Source: Clavibacter michiganensis
Lineage (GTDB): Bacteria > Actinomycetota > Actinomycetes > Actinomycetales > Microbacteriaceae
Reading direction: 5' to 3'
NCBI RefSeq assembly: GCF_021216655.1
Contig: NZ_CP080437.1
Coordinates: 2,976,001-3,040,000 of the forward strand
DNA: 64,000 bases
The notes beneath the pieces were generated by a model. It was not told the DNA's origin and ran no database searches. It saw only the letters and a list, made by a program, of their open reading frames with translations. Made by a program: the position numbers and the translations under genes. Of this stretch, positions 17,890-26,449 are shown one piece after another (position 1 is the first letter of the stretch; each line of letters begins with the position of its first letter).

Positions 17890-18387
17890 ATGTCCGCCAT
17901 CGCGTCTGCCCTCATTCCCGTCGCACGTCGCTCGCGAGGGCGGCGTCCACTCCTCGTGATCTCGTGCCTGACCCTCACCGGTCTCGCTGCGCTCGCCCCG
18001 GCCACACCGCCCTCCGCGAGCGCCGAGGTGCTCGTCCCGGCGGGTTCCGCGACGGTCGACTCCGCCCCCCACGAGGGCGCCTGGGACGGAGTCGACGTGT
18101 TCGTCAGCGGTGGCTCGGTCCGGGCCGTGCAGGTGCGCACCTACGCGCACGGGCACATCTACTGCGTCCCGCTGCAGAAGGGCTGGAACGCCGTGGGGAT
18201 CGAGCACGCGACCGCCGCCGGGTCCGGCGCGGAGCTCTCCGGCGCGACCGGATGCGAGGGCGGCTCCACCGGAGCGAGCGTCCCGAACACGGTGTTCTCG
18301 GTCAAGCCCGGCGAGCACTGGCACATCGACGGCGACGTCGTCCGATGCGTCGTCCATGCCGGTGGGCCGACCGGCCAATGCCACTAG
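17890..18387 (+). CDS. Small secreted protein, paralog of the 18644 gene
   Basis: A 165-residue protein with an Arg-rich n-region, a hydrophobic core (LLVISCLTLTGLAALAP) and a cleavage site near ASAE (about residue 46), so it is exported by Sec. The mature part of about 120 residues contains GAWDGVDVFV, HGHIYCVPLQKGWNAVGIEH, GSGAEL and KPGEHWHIDGD. The same ordered pattern occurs in the next gene. Three to four cysteines could form disulfides. GAAGG lies 11 bases before the ATG. Base composition is less GC-rich than the flanking genes. No family is recognised. Confidence 0.75.
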   Translation: MSAIASALIPVARRSRGRRPLLVISCLTLTGLAALAPATPPSASAEVLVPAGSATVDSAPHEGAWDGVDVFVSGGSVRAVQVRTYAHGHIYCVPLQKGWNAVGIEHATAAGSGAELSGATGCEGGSTGASVPNTVFSVKPGEHWHIDGDVVRCVVHAGGPTGQCH

Positions 18388-18643
18388 CGCCAGCTCCGCC
18401 GCTCCCCGTGGGCGTCCGTGCGACGGGCGATCCGTGGAGCGCGCCTCCCGAGGGATGCTCCCGGTGGCGACGGACACGGACACGGCCACGATGACGCGCA
18501 GCTGAGCGGCTGCGAGCGTCTCCGGGACAGGCCGCGCCGGGCTGTGGACGGAGCGGTCGGCTGCGTCGGCGGGCTCGATATCGTGTCCGGATCCCGATCG
18601 ACGCGTCCGCCGCGCGGACCCGCTACCCGAAGTGAGACATCCC

Positions 18644-19066
18644 ATGCCCGGACGCCTGTACCCCCGCCCGGCGCGCCGCCGTCCTGCCGCCCTGGCGGCC
18701 GCTGCCGCGGTGATCGCCGTCGTCTGCTTCGGGGTCGCCCAGCCCGCCGGGGCCCGGCCCGAGCCCTTGCCGCACAGCGGCGACTGGGATGGCTTCGACC
18801 TCTACGTCAATCCCCTCATCGAGGGCAAGCACGGTCTGCGCGTTCAGACGTTCTCCCACGGGGCCGACTACTGCATCCCCCTCTCCCACGGGTGGAATGC
18901 CATCCCCCTGCAGCACTGGACGAGGAGCGGCTCCGGCGCGAAGCTGATCGTCGTCAACAACTGCCGACAGGGGTACCTCCTCCCGAAGCTGACCTGGCAG
19001 GCGAGCCCGGGCGAGGTCTGGTACCTCGAGGGCGCCGGCGTGTACGAGGGGCACCGCGCCTCCTGA
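18644..19066 (+). CDS. Small secreted protein, paralog of the 17890 gene
   Basis: A 140-residue protein with a signal peptide (RRRPAALAAAAAVIAVVCFG, cleavage near GARPE). The mature region of about 100 residues has SGDWDGFDLYVN, GADYCIPLSHGWNAIPLQHW, GSGAKLIVV and SPGEVWYLEG, matching its upstream neighbour in order and spacing, including both Cys in the central part. An in-frame GTG at 18632 is an alternative start. The 256 bases between the two genes hold no gene that I can see. Function is unknown; being secreted and in two copies in a probable plant-associated bacterium, it could act outside the cell. Confidence 0.75.
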   Translation: MPGRLYPRPARRRPAALAAAAAVIAVVCFGVAQPAGARPEPLPHSGDWDGFDLYVNPLIEGKHGLRVQTFSHGADYCIPLSHGWNAIPLQHWTRSGSGAKLIVVNNCRQGYLLPKLTWQASPGEVWYLEGAGVYEGHRAS

Positions 19067-19083
19067 GCCATCGGTCGAGCGCC

Positions 19084-20076
19084 TCAGCGCTCCTCGGAAC
19101 GGCGCGGCGCCGGTGTGGGCGCGCGCGTCGCGATGGCCACGCCCGCGGCGACGCACACGACCACGATCGCGCCGAGCTGCACGGGCGACAGCGTCTCGCC
19201 CAGCACGATCACGCCGAGGATCGCCGCGACCACCGGGCTGAGGCTCGTGAGCACGGCGAACAGGCGCGGGGTGATGCGGCGGAGGATCACGGTGTCGAGC
19301 GAGTACGGCACGGCGGACGACAGCAGGCCGATCGCCACGAGCAGGCCGAGGATGCGCCCGTCGAGTGCGCCGACGTCGAGCGTGAGGAGCGCCCACGGCA
19401 CCAGCACGACCAGGCTCACGATGCTGGCGACCGCGATCCCCTGGAAGCCCGGCAGCCGCTCGGCGACCCGCCGCGTGAAGACGATGTAGCCGGCCCAGGT
19501 GACGGCCGCGGTGGCGCCGCAGACGAGGCCGAACAGGTCGATCCGGCCCTCGAGTCCCGTCAGCACGACGACGCCCGCGGCCGCCACGAGCGCGCACGCC
19601 GCGTCGAGCAGCCGGCGGGACGCGAGCAGCGCGATCGACAGCGGGCCGAGGAACTCGATGGTCGCGGCGATGCCGAGGCCCAGCCGGTCGACGGCCGCGT
19701 AGTAGGAGAGGTTCATCAGCGACAGCGCGAGGCCGAGCATCACGGCGGGCACGAGCTGCGCGCGCGTCATGCGGTGGATGCGGGGGCGGGCCACGGGCAG
19801 CACGAGCGCCGCCATCATGATCTGTCGCGCGGCGACGACGAGGACGGGGCCGACCGCGGGGATCACGAGCCCGGCGAGCGACGACCCGAGGCTGACGCTC
19901 ACGATCGTGCCGACCTGGAGCGCGGCGCCCGCGGCGGTGGCGCGGGCGCCCGGCGCGGCGGCCTCAGCGGATCCCGTCGCGTCGACGACCGCGGCCTCGA
20001 CGCCGGCCGGGGTGCTGCCGGTACCGGATCCCGGGTGCGCGCCCGCGGGGTCGGCGGGGTCCCCGGGGCTGGTCAC
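19084..20076 (-). CDS. EamA/DMT-family transporter (RhtA-like exporter)
   Basis: A 330-residue protein with a 45-residue hydrophilic Ala/Gly-rich N-terminus followed by ten membrane helices in two EamA repeats (for example SYYAAVDRLGLGIAATIEFL, and SPVVAAILGVIVLGETLSPV in the second repeat). The latter is the conserved end-of-repeat motif. Related RhtA proteins export threonine/homoserine and other amino acids; the substrate here is not evident. The start is GTG with TACGCT at 20083-20088 exactly six bases upstream, so the transcript is probably leaderless. Confidence 0.88.
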   Translation of the reverse strand: MTSPGDPADPAGAHPGSGTGSTPAGVEAAVVDATGSAEAAAPGARATAAGAALQVGTIVSVSLGSSLAGLVIPAVGPVLVVAARQIMMAALVLPVARPRIHRMTRAQLVPAVMLGLALSLMNLSYYAAVDRLGLGIAATIEFLGPLSIALLASRRLLDAACALVAAAGVVVLTGLEGRIDLFGLVCGATAAVTWAGYIVFTRRVAERLPGFQGIAVASIVSLVVLVPWALLTLDVGALDGRILGLLVAIGLLSSAVPYSLDTVILRRITPRLFAVLTSLSPVVAAILGVIVLGETLSPVQLGAIVVVCVAAGVAIATRAPTPAPRRSEER

Positions 20077-20140
20077 CTCGCGAGCGTACCGACGCGGGGG
20101 CGCGGCGGCCGGGCCGGGGGCGCGGCGGCCGCGCGGCGGA

Positions 20141-20542
20141 TCAGCGGACGAGATCGCCGAAAGGCTCGCGCGGCGGCGGCAGCTGGCCCGCGGCGAGGAG
20201 GACCGCCTCCTCCAGGGAGTCGGCCACGTCCTCCCACCGGTCGTCGCACGCGTCGCAGCCGCACTGCGGGAACGCCTCGGCGATGCGCCCGCCGCTGTGC
20301 AGCAGCACGCCGGGGAACGCCGTGTACTCCAGCGTGAGCGTCCGGCCGTTCACGTCCCGCGGCGCGAGCCGGACGGAGCGGACGGCCACCGCGTGCAGCG
20401 GCGCGAACCGCTCGAGGCGCGACACGCGAGTGTAGGCGTCCTCGGCCGGGGTGCCGGTGGCGTCCCGACGCGATCCGTACGGGACGCCGTCGTCGGCGAT
20501 CGCGGGCGGCGCGTCGATGGCGGGGCGGACGTAGGCGGGCAT
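20141..20542 (-). CDS. DUF6226-like protein, short form
   Basis: A 133-residue protein. The pattern DAYTRVSRLERFAPLHAVA near the N-terminus and FPQCGCDACDDRWEDVADSL near the C-terminus match DUF6226 proteins as I know them. Those are usually nearer 200 residues; the segment between the two motifs is shorter here, so this may be an internally shortened member. The CGCDAC cluster could bind metal. TAGCCT at 20549-20554 lies exactly six bases before the ATG (leaderless). Function is unknown. Confidence 0.7.
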   Translation of the reverse strand: MPAYVRPAIDAPPAIADDGVPYGSRRDATGTPAEDAYTRVSRLERFAPLHAVAVRSVRLAPRDVNGRTLTLEYTAFPGVLLHSGGRIAEAFPQCGCDACDDRWEDVADSLEEAVLLAAGQLPPPREPFGDLVR

Positions 20543-20629
20543 CCCCGGAGGCTAGCGACCGGCCGTCCGGAGGCGCACGCCCCCGAACGGCCGACCGCGG
20601 GTCCGTCGCTCAGCGGGAGGCGGATCCGC

Positions 20630-21514
20630 CTAGCGGGGCAGCGCGTTCCCGTCGGCGTCGAGATGGTCGCGCCAGCTGCGCTTCGGCTCCCAGCCGAGGA
20701 GGCGGCGGGCCTTCGCGGTCGAGATGCCCGAGGAGTCCACGCGCTCGATCGCGCGCAGCTCGATGGCGTCGCCGTAGTGTCGCCTGAGCTCCGCGGCGAA
20801 GTCGTGCCCGCCCGCGTTGTCGGCGGCCGCGATGTAGAAGACCTCGTGGCCGGGCAGGTCGGAGGCGACCGAGAGCACGATCGCGTCGGCCAGGTCGTCC
20901 GCGTCGATGTAGCTCCAGAGGTTCGCCGTGAGCACCGAGGCGTCCCGCACCTGCTCGCCGAGGTTCGACGCGTAGTTGTCGTCGTTGTGCACGGTGCTCG
21001 GGCGCAGCGAGATCACGCGGATGTCGGAGCGGCGCACGGCCGCGTCCATCAGCTGCTCGCCGAAGGCCTTGGAGAGGGCGTACGGATCCTGCGGGCGGAG
21101 CGGGTGCTCCTCGTCGACGGGCGCGTAGTCCGGGAGGAAGGGCCGCTCCGGGAAGAAGTTGCCGACGATGCTCTCGCTCGAGATGTTCACGAAGCGCGGG
21201 ACGCCGAAGCGCACGGCTGCCTCGATCATGTGGAAGGTCGACATGAGGTTGGTCTGCAGCACGACGTGCGCGGGGTTGCCGGTGGGCTGCGGGATCGCGG
21301 CGACGTGCACGACCGCGTCCATGCCGGCGACGAGCGCGAAGGCGGATCCGGCGTCGGTGAGGTCGGCCATCACGTAGCGGCCGGGCACCACGACGCCGGC
21401 GTCGAAGACGGGACGGACGAGGTCGACGCCCGTGACATCGTGGCCGGCGGCGACGAGCGCCTCGACGGCGGCGCGGCCGACCTTGCCGCGGGATCCGGTG
21501 ACGAGGACCTTCAC
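20630..21514 (-). CDS. NAD(P)-dependent epimerase/dehydratase
   Basis: A 294-residue extended short-chain dehydrogenase. The nucleotide motif is VTGSRGKVG at residues 5-13, the catalytic Ser region is VNISSESIVG, and YALSK is the YxxxK motif. It resembles uronate dehydrogenase/NAD-dependent epimerase proteins of this size, but the substrate cannot be named. The GTG start overlaps the upstream gene's stop (GTGA), making it the last gene of a three-gene operon with BenE and an unknown protein. Confidence 0.85.
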   Translation of the reverse strand: MKVLVTGSRGKVGRAAVEALVAAGHDVTGVDLVRPVFDAGVVVPGRYVMADLTDAGSAFALVAGMDAVVHVAAIPQPTGNPAHVVLQTNLMSTFHMIEAAVRFGVPRFVNISSESIVGNFFPERPFLPDYAPVDEEHPLRPQDPYALSKAFGEQLMDAAVRRSDIRVISLRPSTVHNDDNYASNLGEQVRDASVLTANLWSYIDADDLADAIVLSVASDLPGHEVFYIAAADNAGGHDFAAELRRHYGDAIELRAIERVDSSGISTAKARRLLGWEPKRSWRDHLDADGNALPR

Positions 21515-21927
21515 GACACGGCCCCGTCCTCGGCGACGTCGGCGGGCGCCTTCATCACGACGGGGACGAACGGGTCGTCCTCCAGCCGCTCGGCGAACCA
21601 CGTCTCGTCGACGTAGCCCTCCGACCACAGCTTCAGCGGCGTCGCGACCGTCGGCGTGAACAGCTCCCACCGGGTCCAGAGGCGCGCCTCCTCGGTCATC
21701 ATGCGGCCGACCTCGCGCGTCCAGCGGACGACGACGTGGTCGGCGGGCAGCAGGCGCTCGAACGCCGCCTGCGCCTCGGCCAGGCGGGCGGACCTCGTGC
21801 CGTCGCCCGAGACCTGCTCGGCGCTCAGGGCGAGCACCAGCGTCCAGGTCGTGCTCTGCAGCTCGGGGTCGCGGGGCGCGACGGCGGCGTCGGCTCCGGG
21901 TGATGCGGGGGTGGTGTCGTGGCTCAT
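21511..21927 (-). CDS. Hypothetical protein in the BenE operon
   Basis: A 138-residue soluble protein with no signal peptide or membrane helix. Recognisable stretches are STTWTLVLALSAEQVSGDGT and EARLWTRWELFTPTVATPLK. The family is not recognised. It overlaps both neighbours by four bases, so it is expressed with BenE and the epimerase; a role linked to the transported compound is a guess. Confidence 0.75.
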   Translation of the reverse strand: MSHDTTPASPGADAAVAPRDPELQSTTWTLVLALSAEQVSGDGTRSARLAEAQAAFERLLPADHVVVRWTREVGRMMTEEARLWTRWELFTPTVATPLKLWSEGYVDETWFAERLEDDPFVPVVMKAPADVAEDGAVS

Positions 21928-23159
21928 GCGGCGTCGCGCTCCTCGTGTCGATCGAGTCTGTCACTCCGGGTCGCGCGCCTCCGGAGCGCGAGGTGCACCA
22001 GGACGCCGGCCACGAGCGCGCAGAACGCGGCGCCGAGCCCGCCGACCGTGATGCCGGACGCCGCCACCACGAACGTCGCGATCGCGGGCAGGTGCGCCCC
22101 CGGCTCCCGCATGGCGGACGCCAGGCTCGACGCGAGCGACGGCGCGAGCGCGAGCCCGGCGGCCGCCGCGACCACGCCCGCCGGACCCGCGACGATCACG
22201 GCCGCGAGCGCCGCCGACGCCAGCCCGAGCACGAGGTTGGTCCACCCCGCCGCGCTGGCGGCGCGCCACCGCTCGTCCGGATCCGGATGCGCGGAGGGCG
22301 CGGCGGAGAGCGCGGCCGACAGGGCGGCGAGGTTCACGGCGTGCCCGCCGAACGGCGCGCTCACGAGCGTGGCCGCCGCGGTCGTCGTCATCGCCGCGCG
22401 CCACGGCGTCTCGTAGCCGAAGCTCGCGAGCACAGCGACACCCGGCAGGTTCTGCGAGGCCATCGTCACGACGAAGAGGGGGATCCCGAGCGCGACCGCC
22501 GCCGCCACCGTGAAGACGGGCGCCGTCAGCTCGATCCGCGGCACGAGGTGGGCGAGGTCGAGCGACGCCCCGGGTGCGGGCCCCGCGACCGCGAGCGAGA
22601 TCCCGACCACCACGAGCGCGGCGGCCAACGCGGTCGGGGCCGCCCAGCGCGGAGCGAGGCGGGCGGCGACGAGCCAGGCGAGGACCACGGGCAGCACGAC
22701 GAGAGGGGAGGCGACCGCCGCCGTCACGGTCGCGACGCAGAGGGGGAGGAGCACGCCCGCGAGCATCGCGGCGGCCACGCTCGGCGGGATCAGGCGCACG
22801 AGCCGGCCGAGCAGCGGCCAGAGCGCGGTGGCGAGCACGAGGATCCCGCAGACGAGGAACGCCCCCACCGCGGCGGCCCACCCGCCCTCGACCGCGCCGG
22901 ATCCGATGAGCAGCGCCGCCCCGGGCGTCGACCAGGAGAGCGTGATCGGACGGCGGAAGCGGTGCGCGAGGAGCACGGTGCCGAGCCCCTGCGTGACGCA
23001 CAGCGCGAGCAGCCCGGACGCGGCCTGGGACGGCGACGCCCCCACCGCGGTGAGGCCGGTGAGCACGACGGCCGACGTGCCGGCGAACCCGACGACGGCG
23101 GTGGCGATCCCGGCTCCGCGCGCCTGCGCCCGGCCGCCGGGCACCTCGATGGCCGTCAT
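21924..23159 (-). CDS. benE: BenE-family benzoate/H+ symporter
   Basis: A 411-residue protein with about 12 membrane helices and family-like segments TLSWSTPGAALLIGS, LRLIPPSVAAAML with minor changes, and VTMASQNLPGVAVLASFGY. BenE proteins import aromatic acids with protons. No benzoate-degrading genes are nearby, so the substrate may differ. ATG 23159 has GGGAG upstream. It is the first gene of a three-gene overlapping operon. Confidence 0.88.
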   Translation of the reverse strand: MTAIEVPGGRAQARGAGIATAVVGFAGTSAVVLTGLTAVGASPSQAASGLLALCVTQGLGTVLLAHRFRRPITLSWSTPGAALLIGSGAVEGGWAAAVGAFLVCGILVLATALWPLLGRLVRLIPPSVAAAMLAGVLLPLCVATVTAAVASPLVVLPVVLAWLVAARLAPRWAAPTALAAALVVVGISLAVAGPAPGASLDLAHLVPRIELTAPVFTVAAAVALGIPLFVVTMASQNLPGVAVLASFGYETPWRAAMTTTAAATLVSAPFGGHAVNLAALSAALSAAPSAHPDPDERWRAASAAGWTNLVLGLASAALAAVIVAGPAGVVAAAAGLALAPSLASSLASAMREPGAHLPAIATFVVAASGITVGGLGAAFCALVAGVLVHLALRRRATRSDRLDRHEERDAA

Positions 23160-23338
23160 GCGCGCTCCCGACCGGACGCCGGTCGTCCTGCCGCCCGATC
23201 CTAGGGTCGCCTCCGCGCCGGTCCGTCATCGCCCAGTGGATCTCCTCACCCGCAGAAATAGAAGGGAATGGTGATGTTCGACTGCATTTCGGCTACCGTC
23301 GAAAGATCCGCGCTCCACCGACCTCGACGAGGCCCGCC

Positions 23339-24679
23339 ATCTCCCGCACCGCACGCACCTCCCGCCCCGTCCCCGGACGCCCGCGGAACGCGACCGCGCC
23401 GCGCCTGCGACTGGCCGCCGTGCTGGCCGCATGCGCCCTCCTGCTCGGCCTCGGCGTCCCGTCCGCGCAGGCCGCGGAGGAATACCCCACCTGGTCCGAG
23501 GTGCAGGCCGCGCGCTCGAGCGAGCAGGCCACCGCCGACCAGGTCACGCGCATCACCTCCCTCATCTCCGGCCTCTCCGCCGAGGTCGAGGCCGCCACGG
23601 CCCTCGCCCTCCAGCGCGCCGACGAGCACGCCGCCGCGGTGGATGCGCTCGACGAGGCCACCGGCGAGCTCCAGGCCCTCGAGTCCAAGGCGGAGAGGGC
23701 GCAGGCCGACGCGGACGAGGCGAAGCGCCAGGTCGGCCAGCTCGTCGCGCAGCTCGCCCGCAGCGGCGGAGGCGGCGACGTCTCCCTGCGCCTCTTCACG
23801 AGCGGCGGCGAGGACGCGGACGCCCTCCTCGCCCGCATGGGCACGGCCACCAAGCTCGCCGACCGGCAGGACACCGCGTTCACCGCCGCCGTCACCTCGG
23901 CCCGCACGGCCGCGTCGCTCGGCAAGCAGGCGTCCGTCGCGAAGGAGGCGCTCGCCGTCCTCGCCGCCGACGCCGAGGCCAAGCTGCAGGAGGCGTCCGC
24001 GGCGCAGGCCCGCGCGGATCAGGCGCTCGCCGAGCAGGAGGCCCGCAGCTCGGAGCTCCAGGCGCAGCTCACCACGCTCCGCGACTCCCGCATCTCCGTC
24101 GAGGAGGGCTTCGCGATCGGCGAGCGGAAGCGCCAGGAGGAGGCGGCCGCCGAGGCCCGCCGCCAGGCCGACGCGCGTGCCGCGGCCGCAGCTGCTGCCG
24201 CCGCCGCGAACGCCGCCGCGCGACCGCCGGCCAACGCCCCCCGCCCGCCGTCCTCGGGTGGCCAGCCCTCGTCGTCCGGCTGGACCATGCCCATCCGCAG
24301 CTACGGGTCGTACCAGTCCTACGGCATGCGCCTGCACCCGATCCTCGGCTACTGGCGCCTGCACGCGGGCGACGACTTCGGCGCGGGCTGCGGCACCCCC
24401 ATCTACGCGACGGCGGCCGGCACGGTGCAGTTCGCGGGCGGATCCAGCGGCTTCGGCAACGCGATCACCCTGAACCACGGCGGCGGCGTCACGAGCGTGT
24501 ACGGCCACATGTACTCGTACGGCGTGATGGTCCGCACGGGCCAGACCGTGCAGGCGGGCCAGCAGATCGGCGCGGTCGGCAGCGCGGGCCTCAGCACCGG
24601 CTGCCACCTCCACTTCGAGATCCGGCAGGGCGGCGTCGCGACCTCGCCCATGCCGTTCCTCCGCAACCGCGGCGTCTGA
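23339..24679 (+). CDS. M23-family peptidoglycan endopeptidase with coiled coil; probable ATC start
   Basis: The exported protein has a signal peptide, a long Ala/Glu/Gln-rich coiled coil (about residues 45-280), a Pro/Ser linker and a LytM domain. The zinc motifs are HAGDDFGAGCGTPIYA and HLHFEI, with YGHMYSYG between them. Such proteins cut peptide cross-links in the wall or activate other hydrolases. The first canonical start, GTG 23420, falls inside the signal peptide and would remove its positive n-region. Upstream, GACGAGG (23326-23332) lies six bases before ATC 23339, giving an N-terminus ISRTARTSRPVPGRPRN with the expected charge. A TACCGT -10 is at 23294-23299. I therefore place the start at the ATC, with 23420 as the fallback. 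Confidence 0.85.
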   Translation: MSRTARTSRPVPGRPRNATAPRLRLAAVLAACALLLGLGVPSAQAAEEYPTWSEVQAARSSEQATADQVTRITSLISGLSAEVEAATALALQRADEHAAAVDALDEATGELQALESKAERAQADADEAKRQVGQLVAQLARSGGGGDVSLRLFTSGGEDADALLARMGTATKLADRQDTAFTAAVTSARTAASLGKQASVAKEALAVLAADAEAKLQEASAAQARADQALAEQEARSSELQAQLTTLRDSRISVEEGFAIGERKRQEEAAAEARRQADARAAAAAAAAAANAAARPPANAPRPPSSGGQPSSSGWTMPIRSYGSYQSYGMRLHPILGYWRLHAGDDFGAGCGTPIYATAAGTVQFAGGSSGFGNAITLNHGGGVTSVYGHMYSYGVMVRTGQTVQAGQQIGAVGSAGLSTGCHLHFEIRQGGVATSPMPFLRNRGV

Positions 24680-24724
24680 CCCGCCGACCACGCGGGGCGC
24701 GTCCATGACCGGGGGGTGCGACGC

Positions 24725-25459
24725 ATGACGGGGCGCATGCGGCGCGTCGCGCAGGCCGTGGCCCGGCCGGCGATCTTCGTGCAGTACGTCGCCCTGCGCG
24801 CGGGCCTCCAGGGCACGGTCTTCCCGCGTGACGCGGCGTCCGGCGTCGTGCCGGGCGAGGATCCGCACCGCGTGCTCGTCATCGGGGAGGCGACGGCCGT
24901 CGGCATGGGCGTCCTCTCGCACGAGCTCGGCATGGCCGGCCACTTCTCCCGGCAGCTCGCCCGTCGCACGGGCCGCGGCGTCGAGTGGGCCACGCGCCCG
25001 TTCTCCGACCTCACGATCCACACCGCCGCCGGCACCGTCCGCGACCGCCCGCTCCTCGCGGGCGTCGACGTCGTGCTCCTCATGGTGGGCGTCGGCGACA
25101 GCATCCGCCTCACGCCGCAGCGCACGTGGCGGTGGCTGCTCTGCGCGGCCATCGACGACCTGACGCGCGGGCTGCCCGAGGGCGCGCGCGTGCTCATCCC
25201 CGAGGTGCCGCCGCTCAACGAGAGCGTCGGGATCCCCTCCCCGTGGCGCGCGGTCGCCGCCCGTCACGCGCGGCTGCTCAACCGCGTGACGGCCGAGATC
25301 GTCGTGTCCCGCGCCTGCGTGGACGCCGTGCACTTCCCCGGCGAGAGCGTCATCGACCTCGGCGATCCGGACGCCGCCCAGGCGTCCCGCGTCTACGCGG
25401 CGTGGTCGCGCGCCTTCGTCCGGCGGATGCTCGAGCCGCCGCGCACCGCGGAGGCGTGA
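24725..25459 (+). CDS. SGNH/GDSL-hydrolase-like protein lacking the GDS serine
   Basis: A 244-residue protein with an SGNH-like order of elements. Block I reads VLVIGEATAVGMGVLSHELG, where GDS is replaced by GEA; a block III-like GVGDSIR follows, and a late DAVHFPGES may hold block V. The fold is plausible, but the usual nucleophile Ser is absent, so hydrolase activity is doubtful. ATG 24725 has a G-rich ribosome site just upstream; GTG 24716 and ATG 24737 are alternatives. No signal peptide is evident. It follows the M23 gene by 45 bases and may be co-transcribed. Confidence 0.7.
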   Translation: MTGRMRRVAQAVARPAIFVQYVALRAGLQGTVFPRDAASGVVPGEDPHRVLVIGEATAVGMGVLSHELGMAGHFSRQLARRTGRGVEWATRPFSDLTIHTAAGTVRDRPLLAGVDVVLLMVGVGDSIRLTPQRTWRWLLCAAIDDLTRGLPEGARVLIPEVPPLNESVGIPSPWRAVAARHARLLNRVTAEIVVSRACVDAVHFPGESVIDLGDPDAAQASRVYAAWSRAFVRRMLEPPRTAEA

Positions 25460-25622
25460 CCTGCGCTTGAACGTTCCCTGTGCATTCCTCGGGTGCCGGA
25501 TACCCGGTGGGGCCCCGGCGTAACGTCGGAGTCGTGCCCGCGCCGGTGCCCACATCGACGCCCGGGCTCTCGGATCGCACGACGACCCGACCCCACGCAC
25601 CGAATCCGAACGAGGAGAAGCA

Positions 25623-26078
25623 ATGCCCCGAGTAATCGAGACCGTCGACGTCAACGTCCCCGTCAGCACCGCCTACAACCAGTGGACCCAGTTCGAGTCG
25701 TTCCCGAACTTCCTCAGCTACGTGGAGTCGATCACGCAGGTCACCGACACGCTCACCGAGTGGAAGGTCAAGATCGGCGGCATCGAGCGCACGTTCGAGG
25801 CCAACATCACCGAGCAGCACCCCGACGAGCGCGTCGCCTGGAACTCCACGGGCGGCGACGAGGACCACGCCGGCGTCGTCACGTTCCACAAGCTCAGCGA
25901 CACCGAGACCCGCGTCACCGTCCAGCTGGACTGGGAGGCGAAGGGCCTCGTCGAGAAGGTCGGCGCGGCGATCGGCGTGGACGACCACGTCATCAAGGCC
26001 GACCTCAAGAACTTCAAGGAGTTCATCGAGAAGCGCGGCGCCGAGGACGGCGCCTGGCGCGGGGACGTCCAGGCCTGA
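25623..26078 (+). CDS. SRPBCC-family (cyclase/dehydrase-like) protein
   Basis: A 151-residue protein matching the START/Bet v1-like ligand-binding fold. It begins IETVDVNVPVSTAYNQWTQF and continues FPNFLSYVESI, with a long C-terminal helix (LKNFKEFIEKRG). Relatives in actinobacteria are coenzyme Q-binding/oligoketide cyclase-like proteins of unknown ligand. GAGGAG precedes the ATG by six bases. The next small gene follows after two bases, so the two form an operon ending at the hairpin at 26333-26385. Confidence 0.85.
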   Translation: MPRVIETVDVNVPVSTAYNQWTQFESFPNFLSYVESITQVTDTLTEWKVKIGGIERTFEANITEQHPDERVAWNSTGGDEDHAGVVTFHKLSDTETRVTVQLDWEAKGLVEKVGAAIGVDDHVIKADLKNFKEFIEKRGAEDGAWRGDVQA

Positions 26079-26080
26079 TC

Positions 26081-26317
26081 ATGGACACCTCCGAGATCGT
26101 CTGGAACCAGGAGGCGCGCGACAAGATCCTCACGGACAGCGACCGCGTGCTCCAGGAGGCCGTGCTCACCGCGGCGAAGGAGCTCGAGGGCGAGGACTGG
26201 GAGACCGTGTACCAGCGCCTCTTCGAGCAGCTCAAGGGCCGGTTCATCGACTTCGAGCCGGGGCCGGACCTCCGCAAGTACGCCGAGGCCGTCTCCCGCG
26301 GGGAGATCCAGGGCTGA
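26081..26317 (+). CDS. Small hypothetical protein after the SRPBCC gene
   Basis: A 78-residue, acidic, helical protein (WNQEARDKILTDSDRVLQEA, EGEDWETVYQRLFEQLKGRF). No membrane segment or known domain is recognised. The ATG lies two bases after the previous stop, and codon use is like its neighbours. The strong terminator just downstream supports this gene as the end of the operon. Confidence 0.75.
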   Translation: MDTSEIVWNQEARDKILTDSDRVLQEAVLTAAKELEGEDWETVYQRLFEQLKGRFIDFEPGPDLRKYAEAVSRGEIQG

Positions 26318-26332
26318 CGCCGGCGTCACAAA

Positions 26333-26385
26333 CACGACCGGGAGGGCCCGGCATCCGCGAGGGTGCCGGGCCCTCCCGCGTCGTG
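26333..26385 (+). terminator. Strong intrinsic terminator
   Basis: A perfect 14-bp stem (GGGAGGGCCCGGCA at 26340-26353 with its complement at 26364-26377) and a 10-base loop, extended by CACGAC/GTCGTG arms at 26333-26338 and 26380-26385. It lies 15 bases after the small gene. Confidence 0.85.
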
Positions 26386-26449
26386 GTTCCCCCACCTGCT
26401 GGATACGCTGGATCCGCGCCGCGGGGCGCAGCGATCCAGGGGAGACGCG

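Noticed and set aside
18388..18643. Gap between the two secreted-protein genes as a possible RNA gene
   Set aside because: No stable hairpin or tRNA-like cloverleaf is visible, and no convincing promoter/terminator pair; left as plain intergenic DNA.
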